Below are positions 8,613 through 18,035 of a stretch of 26,430 nt of DNA, piece after piece. Origin of the DNA: Larix sibirica. Lineage: Eukaryota; Streptophyta; Pinopsida; Pinales; Pinaceae. The stretch lies in contig NWUY0300018940.1 in assembly GCA_004151065.3 (NCBI GenBank), positions 1 to 26,430 of the forward strand, in the 5' to 3' direction. Made by a program: the position numbers and the translations under genes. The notes under the pieces are model-generated. The model was not told where the DNA came from, ran no database searches, and worked only from the letters and a program-made list of their open reading frames with translations. Each line of letters begins with the position of its first letter. Position 1 is the stretch's first letter.

Positions 8613-8665
8613 GAAAGGATTCTGAAAAGATACAGAGTGGCATCGAGGGGATCTGAGCACAGGGT

Positions 8666-9376
8666 ATGGCTAACAACGAGCCCTTCATTGCCAAGGCATT
8701 CAGTCTTCCTACATCGTGGGTGAACACCAAGGCCCGAGTGCGGAAACATGCACTGAACACCATAGCCACCACAGTGGAGATGTTCACTGGGTTTACCAGA
8801 GTGTCCCAGCATGATTCAGGAGAATTGCCGAGAGTTATAGTTGGACCCATCATAGGGAAGGTCACCACCTCGAGTGCTCGAGTCCTGGTGGAGATTGATA
8901 GAGAGGACGATGTGATTGTCATGGCCTTTGTTGATGCAGAGGGCAACAATGGGAATGGTGGGGGAACCTCTTTGCTGAGGAGGCTAGGTACCTCAGTCGG
9001 TTATTATCCACGGATGAGATTGGAGGAGAGCAGCAGCAGCAGCATCAACAACAGAGTGACGGTGGATGCTATTTCCAAAGTTGAGAAGCATCTGCAAGGC
9101 AGGAGCCCCACTGTGTTTGAATTAAGGGATCTGATGCCCGGAACTAGGTATGTTGTGGAGGTTCACTGCCCTGATGGGCCGATTCTCGGGGTAGTTCCGA
9201 GCAGCTTCAGGACTTTCCCTGAGGAGGATGCTGAGGTTCTCAATGTTGGGGTCATCAGCTGCAACAAGATTTTTGTCACCCAGAAGGGGATTTCCTCACA
9301 TTCGGACCTGTGGGCTCATCTTGCTAAAGGAATTGACGCTGGGAAGATAGATCTACTGGTGCATCTGGGAGATCAG
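8666..9376 (+). CDS. PhoD-like gene, coding exon 1
   Basis: 237 codons, ending phase 0 at CAG|GTGTGT. It carries the N-terminal Fn3-like domain, a Gly/Asn-rich loop (93-101), a Ser run (122-126) encoded by an AGC microsatellite, the S-C-N-K motif and the first half of the H-L-G-D-x-x-Y metal motif. Without splicing the frame ends two codons into the intron. Confidence 0.9.
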
Positions 9377-11721
9377 GTGTGTTGAGGTCATTCTCCTGAA
9401 TATTTCAAGCTGAGAAGTGAGCATCAAGTTTGCTCCGTTGTAGTAGTATCTCCTAGGATATCATTTTGAACTGGCGGAAGCTCAGGGCTCATATGTAACT
9501 CCATGCTTATAAGGCACTCACATTCTCATTGTGGCTTGGTTTTATATTTTTGCTAGGTTCTGTGCTTATTAGGTACCTTTGTTTTCACCATGGCATGGGA
9601 GGTCTGCTCCACCCAACCCACTTACGAAATCTTCATCGTTCGTTGCAGTTTGCCTACTCATAATTTTGCTCCTTGCCGTCCCGCTGACCTGGGGCATAAA
9701 AGCCCATTAGTTTGCCTCTGCCCACCTTGAAGAATAGGGAGACCCTACCTGTACACACTCGTCTTGGGGGTTCGCACTGACCACTTATGAATTTTCAAAC
9801 ATCACAGTCTGAACTAGGGGGGGACATATTTGCCCACACTCTCGTCAGTGTGGTGAAGGAACACAGTCTTTACCCACTTGGAGTATCACCTTGATGTTTG
9901 AGCCTGCAATGAATTTCCAAAATCAATACTTTCTTCCTTTGTAGCTCTTAAAAGAAATGAATTTGCTCTAACCAGTAGCTTCGGTGCATCTCTAAATAGG
10001 CTGTCGATAGTGAGCCGAATGGTTTGGAGTCTGGACTCATACCAGTTCCAGATAAAAACATATAGGCATCGGTCCCATATGAGGATTTATAAATGAAATG
10101 ACACAGTTTTGATGAACTTTTTCCTCGAGTTTGCAAATCTGGTAAAAGTAACTATGGCCACCAAACTTTGTGTTGTTATCGTGTCATCTTTTTGCCACAA
10201 TGAATAGACAGTGGTTCTCAAGTGTCAATACTGCTTTGACTAGATCTTTCTGATTTCAAAGCAATGCTAATCTTTAGGATACCAGCAGAACTGATCAAAT
10301 AAGTGATACATAAGATGACCTTCTTTGACAAGCAAAATTATATTGCATCCGTTTATCCGAAGGGCAAAATAGTTGCAACTATTTGACACACATAAAACGA
10401 ACTCTGGGGTTGAGTTATTTGAATTGTAATTCCTGAACAATGATTGTACAATATAACATATGCACACGAGAATGTTGTTTCAAGTCCCAATTTTCTGTTA
10501 CTTCGCATCATACTTGAAACATTTTACAACATTTTACAGAAAGCTTTCAAACTCATATAATAGGCAATTCTTAACAGCAAACTTTTATGGAAATTTGTGT
10601 TAGTTGTGCTTCATTGTTTCTGATAGCTTGTAATTTATCTCATTTCTATTAGATATATGGCGATGGAGATGAAAGATATGATGCCGAAGCAGGGTGTGAT
10701 CGTGACAAGTGGTCGAATCGCTTTCGTAGAGCCAAGGAGAAGCTAGGGAAGGTGGAGTCAGATGAATGGAATCATTACAAGAATGATATATGTGAGAGCT
10801 ACCGTGAGGTATACAGGGAAACTTGGCAACATGCTCCAACAGCCAAAAGCCTAGCAAATTGTTCAAATCTCATGATTTATGATGACCATGAGATCAGGGA
10901 TAATTGGGGAGATATTAAAGATGACTGGGGACAAGGTAGCCTTGATTTCTTTATTGCTCACTGTGCCTGGATTGTAAGCTTGGAGTACCAGAGACAACTG
11001 CATGAGGATGTAGATTTCACCAATTTGCAGGCAATAAAAAAGGTAACTTAGTTCTCAGGAATAATGATTCCAAAAGATTTTACCAGTGCCCTGCTTAATA
11101 TGTGGGCGAGTGAGGGACTATATTGCTCTGGAAAGAAATGATTCCATGAAATTTATGCAATGTGTTTTTCAGTTTGATCAGTAGAAACAATATAAGTCAT
11201 GATAATTCATAGTTTATTGATTTTGTAAAAAAATATTCTAAAATATATTTGTAGCATGTTTCTTGTCGGATAATATCTTAACTATTAAAAAACACGATAT
11301 AGAATGAAATGTGAATATTTCCATTTGAATAATATCTCTGTCTATGTTTTCCAACAGGATTACCACTTCCACATTGTCAGCAATGTAGGACTGATGTTCC
11401 TAGATATTCGTGGTTCTCGTACTTTTCATCGTGTTCAAGATGACGAGAACCCATATTTGGGCTCTCGGCAATGGAAGGATATTGAGAAATCATTAGGAAA
11501 GGGAGGTATCTTTGACAAAGTGAAGATACTGCTTGTTTGTAGTCCAGCACCTCTAGTCTTCCTTCAACAAGCGATTACCAGCACAGCAGCAAACAGTGTA
11601 AATCGCTTAGAAGACTTCAAAGGACACTGGTCTGTACACCCACATGAGCAATGCCACATGATTGATTGCTTGTATAAGTGGAAGACATCCAAAGAACATC
11701 GAGATATCCTCATCCTAGGAG
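8666..11721 (+). CDS. PhoD-like metallophosphatase, exons 1-3, 3' end missing
   Basis: Probable metal-dependent phosphomonoesterase or phosphodiesterase of the PhoD (alkaline phosphatase D) family. Coding exons are 8666-9376, 10653-11042 and 11358-11721, which splice in phase to 488 codons plus one base with no internal stop. Introns are 9377-10652 and 11043-11357, both GT-AG. The N-terminal 190 residues hold a Fn3-like domain (I-V-G-P-I-I-G-K-V at 58-66, A-R-V-L-V-E at 71-76, M-P-G-T-R-Y at 157-162) as in PhoD proteins. Metal-site motifs follow: S-C-N-K (198-201), H-L-G-D-Q|I-Y-G-D across the exon 1/2 junction, Y-D-D-H-E-I-R-D-N (313-321) and L-D-I-R-G-S-R (382-388). The sequence stops at L-G-G beside a donor (g|gtaaat), exactly where the family continues with G-D-V-H, its last metal-binding motif. 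That exon was not found in the window. An in-frame TGA at 8654-8656 bounds the start, and the ATGGC context is good. I see no signal peptide. The substrate is unknown. Confidence 0.92.
9377..10652 (+). other. Intron 1 of the PhoD-like gene
   Basis: 1276 bp, starting GTGTGT and ending in TTCTATTAG. I recognise no transposon or RNA gene in it. Short ORFs on the minus strand are chance frames. Copy 2 has it at 18747-20022. Confidence 0.85.
10653..11042 (+). CDS. PhoD-like gene, coding exon 2
   Basis: 130 codons, phase 0 at both ends, acceptor ATTAG|ATATAT and donor AAG|GTAACT. It encodes I-Y-G-D-G-D-E-R-Y-D-A (completing the metal motif begun in exon 1) and Y-D-D-H-E-I-R-D-N-W-G-D, the Asp-Asp-His-Glu signature of PhoD phosphatases, at 313-324 of the joined protein. 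Confidence 0.92.
11043..11357 (+). other. Intron 2 of the PhoD-like gene
   Basis: 315 bp, GTAACT at the 5' end and TTTTCCAACAG at the 3' end, AT-rich. Nothing else was seen. Copy 2 has it at 20413-20727. Confidence 0.88.
11358..11721 (+). CDS. PhoD-like gene, coding exon 3
   Basis: 121 codons plus one base. It begins D-Y-H-F-H-I and includes F-L-D-I-R-G-S-R, the family's D-x-R motif, then W-K-D-I-E-K-S-L and a His/Cys-rich segment (H-P-H-E-Q-C-H-M-I-D-C). It ends H-R-D-I-L-I-L-G with the next Gly codon split by the donor GTAAAT at 11722. The following exon should open with the remaining Gly bases and D-V-H. None was found before the N at 16725. Confidence 0.88.
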
Positions 11722-11829
11722 GTAAATCACTGGTTTGATTACACTAAGTTTTTTCCTTTGTTATTATGAGCTATGTAGTAGAAAATTGTCATTAGATAAT
11801 TTCAATTCTTAAATATCTCAACCAAATCA

Positions 11830-13840
11830 CAACGGGATCTTTTGTGGATGTGAAACATGTATGATATAGAAAGAGAACAGCATAAGTTCAATAGGAGTTA
11901 TTGCATAAGCACTTCCTGTCCTCAAAAGCCTGGACTGTGAATGGAAAAAAGAATCATATCTTTTTGTCCTTGAGGGACAGAATTGAACCTTATTGATGAC
12001 TTTGAGAGTTTTATCTCCATTCCTATAGCGCTGCAAAGAGATCCAATTTTTTCCCGAGAGCCTTTGCCTCTGCAACTATTCCATTCCTGAAAAACAATAA
12101 ATCGTACACAAACATCAGATGGGTCACTCTAACGCTACCTGCAACACAAATTTTTTTGATGACACCTAATCTAGTTCCATGATTTGTCTTCTTAGACCTT
12201 CCACTACTAATTGGAAAGCATAGCGAGTAGCCCTGTCTCAATCCCCAGGATGAATGGAGGAATGAAGATGCAGATCTGTTTACCATCTCAACAAAGGAGA
12301 TAGAGTTGTAGCAAGCCTCTACCTAATTAATCATGGGGTGAGAGAAGCATACCTGAACTAGAATCAAACACAAGTAATCTAGCTGATGTGATGTAAACTT
12401 TAAAGCTTTTGATAGATTATTCTTGGGTATGAACGCTCTCTTATAGAAAGATTTTACAGAGTGCATAACTTCTTGAGCCGTCCTATATATCCCTCCCTTC
12501 TAGAAATCTTGTTTGCTCCTTGGAGATTACCCCTGATAGGATTGGCTTGAGCCTAGAAGAAATTGTTTTTGCAATGAGCTTGTATATTAGTTACATAAGG
12601 AGATGGGCCTATACTTATCAAAATGAGATGGATCATTCTCCTTGGGATTCTTGCAATGAAACTGTAATTGAAAGCAGAAAGGACCTTCCCATCTAACCTT
12701 GACTCTTCGATTACCTTTAGTATATCTTCTCCAATAATATCGATAAAGCCCTTGAATAATAATGCTAGAAACACATTTGGCCTTGGCTTCTTCAAAGTGT
12801 TGGTCAACTCTTGCATGGAGATTGGCCTAAGAATGACGTCATTAACTACATCCTCAATCCATCATGGGAAGACCATGGCCAATGCCATAACATCTCATTT
12901 AGTTTCCTTTTCAGGCTATATGAGTAGATTCCCTTGAAGTATGCTGAAGCTGTCTCATGGGTCATGAGTCATAATTCCCTTCTCTCATTGAAGATTCTCT
13001 GTATAGTGTTATGGGCTTTTTGAGTTGCTGGCTGTTTGTGGAAGAAGGTTGTGATGTTATCACTCACTTCCAACCAAATCACTTTGCTTTCATTGACCAT
13101 CTGGGTTCCTCCCAAGCAAGTAGGTTATTCCTCCATTTTCCGGGTCCTTTAGTTCCTCCAACTAGTCCTGTTGACATCCTTTGCCCTTGCCTTCACATGA
13201 ATGTCGTCAATGCTTTTCTCAACATCCTTCAACTTGGAAGCTGCATCCCCCAATTTTTGCTTGGAACTCTCCTTTGACATTGCTTTTGGTTTGAAAAGAT
13301 TCTTTTCCAACTTTGCTTGGTTAAGTCTATGTAGGTGGGGAACTCCAACCAAAACGGGTTGAATTTGAGAGGAGAGGGGGCTTTCCTACCGTCTTTTACA
13401 AGTTCCAAAATGATGTCTAAGTGGTTTGAGCCTGCATTTGCAACGGTGGACGATCTGAAATTATCAATTTTGGATAACAGTCTCCTTTGGTAGGAAATGA
13501 TCCAATCTTTTACCCATATATAGTCCAGGTTGGAGTGAGTTTTATAGGTTATATATCCACTAAGTTAGCATCCTCAAAGAGATTTTGAAAGAAGTTTGCA
13601 TGGGGGTTATCCCTGGCATTCATTCCCCACTTTTCCTTGCAATTTTTTATTGGGTTAAGATTACCTCCAATGACCAGATTTGGTGAATCTAGTATACCCC
13701 TTTGCTTCAAATCTTACTAGAGGGTCTGCTTGCTCTCCAAAGGGCCAGATATATTCATCAAGTCCACATTGTTAGCTTTTAGGGTTACTTCGAAATTGTG
13801 CTTCATGTGATGTGGCATGGGGTGATGCCTACCCTTGGTT
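11830..13840 (-). mobile_element. Degenerate L1-type LINE (EN-linker-RT) inside the PhoD-like gene's intron
   Basis: On the minus strand the parts of a plant LINE ORF2 occur in order but broken by stops and frameshifts. Endonuclease: N-I-S-G-P-L-E-S-K (about 13725-13775), L-V-I-G-G-N-L-N for the family's GGDFN (13654-13677), and T-P-T-W-T-I-Y-G (about 13505-13530). Linker: K-Q-K-L-G-D-A-A-S-K-L-K (13149-13352), then T-T-F-F-H-K-Q and H-N-T-I-Q-R (13000-13060). Reverse transcriptase: G-E-D-I-L-K-V-I-E-E-S (12553-12816), G-L-R-Q-G (about 12230-12245), and L-M-F-V-Y-D-L-L-F-F for the catalytic FADD (about 12090-12120). A decayed F-P-F-T-V-Q-A-F follows near 11935. Catalytic residues are lost, so it is dead and probably truncated at both ends. 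It is antisense to the host gene and starts about 110 bp inside the intron. Confidence 0.82.
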
Positions 13841-14640
13841 GTACCTTAGTGGACATACACATTGGAGATAACTTACTCATGGATTGCTATACCTTGATTT
13901 GATGCTTATGTAGTGCACATCCTTAGGAGGTTAGAGACCTATGTGGCATGGTGACATTCTTCATGAGGTGCACATGGAGGGCATGGTTGCTTGCTTGGGA
14001 GGAGAACTTATTTGGAGGAGTGTCGAGGCATTTAGGAGGAGAGTGTTAAGCCCTAGGTAGCATGGTATCTGTTGGCTGCTTACGTGTAGGCTTGTGCTCG
14101 ACTTGAGGATGCTTAGGTTGAGGAGTGTTCATGGAGGTTTGGTGGACTCATAGGAGTGCATGGCTTATGAGAGGTAGTGTTTAAACTCTGGAGACCTTTG
14201 TAGGAGGAGCGTTGGACCTTGTTTTGTGGAGATCTCACCTTGGGACCCTTGCTTGATGGATGTGCTTACCTTGGAGCTTGACATGTGTCACCTTATATTG
14301 GGAGCGCTTCACATATGGATTTATCTAGTGATTAGTTAGGTTGCTTAAGATAGATGTTTGTGGACCTTATCACTTTACTATTGTTGGCCTCCCTCACACA
14401 TTCTATATAAACTGAGTAGGCAGCCTTTTGTTTCATTCGTACATTCATCACATCGTCATGTAATAGAGATGTGAGAGCTAGATCAAAGTTCTCTTTTATT
14501 GTACTTCTTCATTGTACTTTGCACTCTTGTCTATTGTGCTAGGGTTCTTGTGTTGATGCAAGGAAGGCCTTAGGGTTAAAGGTTTTCCTTAAGAAGACAA
14601 GGGAAGCTAGGGCTTGGAAGTAACCCTATATAAGATAAGA
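13841..14640 (+). repeat. LTR- or promoter-like block with TATA box
   Basis: Between the LINE and the copia remnant lies about 800 bp with G-rich 'ggaggag' phrases (13940-14210), then a plant-type TATA box 'tctatataaac' (14402-14412), followed by T-rich leader-like DNA (tttcattcgtacattcatcac...tctattgtgctagggttcttgtg). This resembles U3-R-U5 of a plant LTR, perhaps a solo LTR. I could not fix its ends, and no matching second LTR is present. The TATA box of copy 2 is at 23774-23780. Confidence 0.35.
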
Positions 14641-14655
14641 TAATTTTATTAATAT

Positions 14656-14693
14656 CCAACTAATGACCACAAAGCCAACTAATGACCACAAAG
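14656..14693. repeat. 19-bp tandem duplication
   Basis: 'ccaactaatgaccacaaag' occurs twice in direct succession (14656-14674 and 14675-14693) and again in copy 2 at 24026-24063. It is a slippage-type repeat. Confidence 0.9.
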
Positions 14694-14798
14694 TAAGTCA
14701 ATGTGACTGCTAAGTACAATGATATTATTACAAAGTGAGAGTACCAAATGGCCTCCTATAAAAAGTAGAAGACAGGAAAGGAAAAGAAAGTAGAATTA

Positions 14799-15653
14799 TG
14801 TTAGGTCATGGAAAACATGAGGAACCCTCAACCTCAGGCATGGGAGACTGTGCAGGGGTGCAGATTTACAAGAGTAAAGGATCCAGGAGCAATAAGATCT
14901 AGCAATAATGAAGTAGCTGTAATATGGAATAGACCCATCTGCCCTAACATATGAGGCCAAATGGAGGAAACTCAAGATAGTATGTGATCCACGGAAAGAG
15001 CTGGCGGTAGACATGGGTTGCCCACTCAGCTGCTGTCTAGAAGAGGTAGCTCATCGTTGATGAGCTAGGGGATCTCGTCTGCTTCAAAGAGAGGAGTGGT
15101 CTGGTCCTGTCATGTTGCTGAGATCCCGAGAGATGGAGGATCTCACAAGTCTGCACTAATCTGGAGGTTAGGGCTGTGTTGCTAATGGACTGTCTCTTAT
15201 TGCTCCTTCCTAAAGGTAGCACTGTGAAGTGGGAAGTAATTTGATGGGTCGAATCTGGTCGAGCAGAAGGCTAAAGAATATGGCCTCGGCCCTCGGGGTC
15301 TAATGGTCTCCTACATGTTTAAAGCCAGGCATCTATGGTCGAGATATCTAAAGAAGTTGAAGAGGATTTGAGTCCCCCTGAAAAGGCAATAGAACCTCGC
15401 TCTGATCCCGTAGTAGATGGGGCAGCAGAGAATGAAACGCTCCTCTGTCTCAATCTCGTGAAGATGGCACATCCAACAAATCGTGTCAGAACAGTCGATC
15501 CGGTGGTCTGTCTCTAGTATCTACCCAAAGTCTGTGAGATCCCACTCAAAACTCGCCGAGGGAAATGCAACACATCACTTTCTCATCTATGCAATACAGT
15601 ACAATAAGTCTTCTAATTATTTCTTGTTTTCTTTGTGCTCAATTTCTGTGTTA
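14799..15653 (+). repeat. Possible 5' LTR of the Ty1/copia remnant
   Basis: The DNA directly before the primer-binding site at 15654 should be a 5' LTR. Its last 100 bases (ctatgcaatacagtacaataag...tttctttgtgctcaatttctgtg) look like a plant U5. 'tgttagg' at 14799 is a plausible LTR start but is unproven, and the expected terminal CA is not intact. Short ORFs inside (15335-15517 and others) have no family match. Copy 2 carries most of its substitutions and the 13-bp insertion in this interval. Confidence 0.35.
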
Positions 15654-15665
15654 TGGTATCAGAGC
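15654..15665 (+). mobile_element. Copia primer-binding site (initiator tRNA-Met type)
   Basis: 'tggtatcagagc' is the standard plant Ty1/copia primer-binding site, complementary to the 3' end of initiator tRNA-Met, where minus-strand cDNA synthesis starts. A broken gag follows 656 bp downstream on the same strand, which supports the call. Copy 2 has it at 25037-25048. Confidence 0.85.
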
Positions 15666-16321
15666 TCGGTTACAGCCTCGAAAACATGGAGAGCATGAAG
15701 ACCTAGGAACTGTTGCCGGCAGAGGCGAATCGAGGGATCACTAGCGTAGCACATCAAAGAGCCGAAAGGGTTTCACCGAAACCAAGTATTGTTTCGCTTT
15801 TTTTACTTCAAAGCAACAAAATTGTACAGTTGTACGGAATCGTGTGCTTGCATGGAATTGTACTGACTGTACAGAATTGTATGGGTTCATATTGACTATG
15901 GGGAATTGTACGGACAAACAAACCCTAAAAGAACCTTTTTGGGGAGCATAAATTTATCTATGTAGCCCTATTTGATAGTTTGTTAGTAGATCCAAGAAAA
16001 GAAAATTATCGTTGTGGTGATGTTTTCTTAGCAGATCTGAGTTTTATAAGTTGTTTGAAGCATATCTATAAAGATTTGTGTATTTTTTCGTTGTTTGAGG
16101 GTAGATTTGTGGTTTATTGAGCTGATTTTTTACTAGATTCATCAAAATTTGCATGTTTTGTAGCTGTCTGTGGGAAAATTCAACTCAAATTTGTGTGTTG
16201 GATCAGCAATACATGGCTGGCTGCTAAAATGATTTATAGCCAATATCTAGGGGTCTTTCCAGGTATTTTTCAGCATTGTACTCTGTTTCGGTTCATTTTA
16301 CTGCATTTGTGACTTATCATG
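15666..16321 (+). other. Copia leader between primer-binding site and gag
   Basis: T-rich untranslated leader with repeated short phrases ('ggaattgta', 'cagaattgta', 'gggaattgta' at about 15835-15910). No ORF worth calling. Confidence 0.55.
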
Positions 16322-16724
16322 ATGGCTTCTTTGACGAACATCATGTTGGAACCCAGCCAGAGGTTCTCTGTTAAGAACTACAATATGTGGAAGCAACATA
16401 TGTTGGTCACTTTTTAGTACAGGTGCTTGGCTAATATCGCCCTAGGTACTGATACGGGATACCCACCCCACAATTGCGAGTAGAGACCAAGACAAGTTTT
16501 ATGAGTGAGATAGAGAAGCAATGATGCTGCTTAAGTTGTCTATGACATATGCTATCATCCTGAGGTCCACACTGGAAAGACTTCAGAAGAAATTTGGAAG
16601 CAGTAAAATATCTACATGAGACTTCGAACAAAGGAAGAGCCTTCCTCCTAAAGAACATGTTATTTTCAATGATGATGGATGAAAGTGCCTTATTACAAGA
16701 GCACTTACTCAAGATCAAGGATAT
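16322..16724 (+). pseudogene. Broken Ty1/copia gag, copy 1, cut off at the N
   Basis: ATG at 16322 opens 31 codons containing M-A-S-L-T-N-I-M-L-E-P and Y-N-M-W-K-Q-H-M, the N-terminus typical of plant copia Gag, then a TAG at 16415. Homology resumes after the stop (Y-R-C-L-A-N-I-A-L-G) and continues in shifted frames (D-R-E-A-M-M-L-L-K-L-S, then T-S-E-E-I-W, then A-V-K-Y-L-H-E-T). Gag would form the virus-like particle, but this copy has at least two stops and two frameshifts. The sequence ends mid-domain at the assembly N. Confidence 0.75.
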
Positions 16725-16725
16725 N
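16725..16725. other. Single N at the junction of the two 9.4-kb copies
   Basis: The only ambiguous base seen in the window. It lies exactly between the last base of copy 1 (equivalent to 26107) and the first base of copy 2 (equivalent to 7356). It looks like a scaffolding or contig-joining mark rather than a sequenced base. Confidence 0.95.
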
Positions 16726-17636
16726 GTTTATGTCTAAATTATTTAAAACTTATATTTTTATCTTATACATAAATGAGATGTAACTATCAAATTTCGCTTC
16801 GCTTCCCCATTCTAAAAGTATTAGAATAAAATCTATTAAAAAACTTAAATTATATATATATTATTACCATGAAACGTGATTCATTTATACTCTTAAAAAA
16901 TCTTGAATAAATTAATGTTTATGTCAAGATGATTTCTTATAAATAGATGAGATGTTTATGTCTAAATTATTTAAAACTTATATTTTTGTCTTATACATAA
17001 ATGAGATGTATCACATATTTGAACCTAAAATCCCTGGTGTTGATTATTGGTATCATTGTTGGCTAACTTTTCAACAAACTAGGTCACCCATGTATCCAAA
17101 ACCGTCAGCGAATCTTACACCTCCGGAATTTAACCTGTAATTATAAATTATATTTCTTTTGAGATCAAATTTCAATTTCCTTGACAAATTCTTCAACGAA
17201 ATCATTATTGCAAAAAAAGCAGAAACGGCCGATTTTGGATGGAATTGCGCTGGAAAGTGCGCCGATAGCATTCTAATGCGTTTTCATATTCGAAAACGGT
17301 AAAGGCTCCCACATGCCAACCCAAATACAGGTCACCCACCAAGGCAGGCAGTGAGGCCCGCGGCTCTGTATTCCTGTGGTTGACTATGAGGCATGCATGG
17401 CGCCATACGCCTCCATTATTTGGTCAATTGTGACAAAAAGCGAGATGGGATCTCGGGGAAAAAGCTGGGAAAGCAAGTGTCATCCCGATCCGCGAGTACA
17501 AAATGGGCCCTCGGGGATGACAACGAAACGAAAAGCCCAAGGAGCAAAAGAGAATTTAGTTTCTGCTTCACTGTCTGATCCACATTCAGATTCAGGCCTT
17601 TTTATGAGCGGACGGACCAGCAGCATTTACCTATAT

Positions 17637-17982
17637 AACCATCGATTGATTCGATCATTGCAAACAGAGTGATTGTACTTATGTTTTGGATTGTTCAGCA
17701 GATACCCAATTGGAATTGGGTCCATATCAACATCGAACGCTTCCATTGACAGAGTGCTCGTGCATATGTTTTGAATTGTTCGTTTGGTATCCAACTGGGA
17801 ATTAAGTTTTATAAACATTGAACGATTCGATTATTGCATACAGAGCGCATATACTTTTGTTTTGGATTTTTTGTTTGATACCAATTGGGAGTCAGCTCTC
17901 TAAACATCGAATGATTCGATTATTGCATGCAGAGCGCTCGTACTTATGTTTTGGGGTGTTCTTCTGATACCCAATTGGGAAG
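17637..17982 (+). repeat. Leader tandem repeat, copy 2
   Basis: Identical by eye to 8267-8612. The upstream ATGs fall at 17681 and 17946, and the TATA box is at 17631-17639. Confidence 0.75.
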
Positions 17983-18035
17983 GAAAGGATTCTGAAAAGA
18001 TACAGAGTGGCATCGAGGGGATCTGAGCACAGGGT

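Larger units (their letters stand above)
7356..16724. repeat. Large direct duplication, copy 1 (9369 bp)
   Basis: Every feature from 7356 to 16724 recurs at 16726-26107, first at an offset of 9370 and, after a 13-bp insertion near 24460, at 9383. By eye I find no difference between about 7531 and 13849. The differences I did find are one 1-bp deletion (C at 7474/7475), one 1-bp insertion (extra A in the run at 7526-7530), nine substitutions (13850, 14654, 14993, 14995, 15121, 15128, 15231, 15439, 16253) and the 13-bp indel. Copy 1 stops abruptly inside a gag remnant at the N. Confidence 0.97.

Noticed and set aside
8530-8949. Minus-strand ORF of 139 codons over exon 1
   Set aside because: It is a shadow of the strongly supported plus-strand exon and of the leader repeats, with no family motif.
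15335-15895. Three short plus-strand ORFs of 60-71 codons around the copia primer-binding site
   Set aside because: They overlap the presumed LTR, the primer-binding site and the leader, show no family features and are identical in both copies only because the segment is duplicated.
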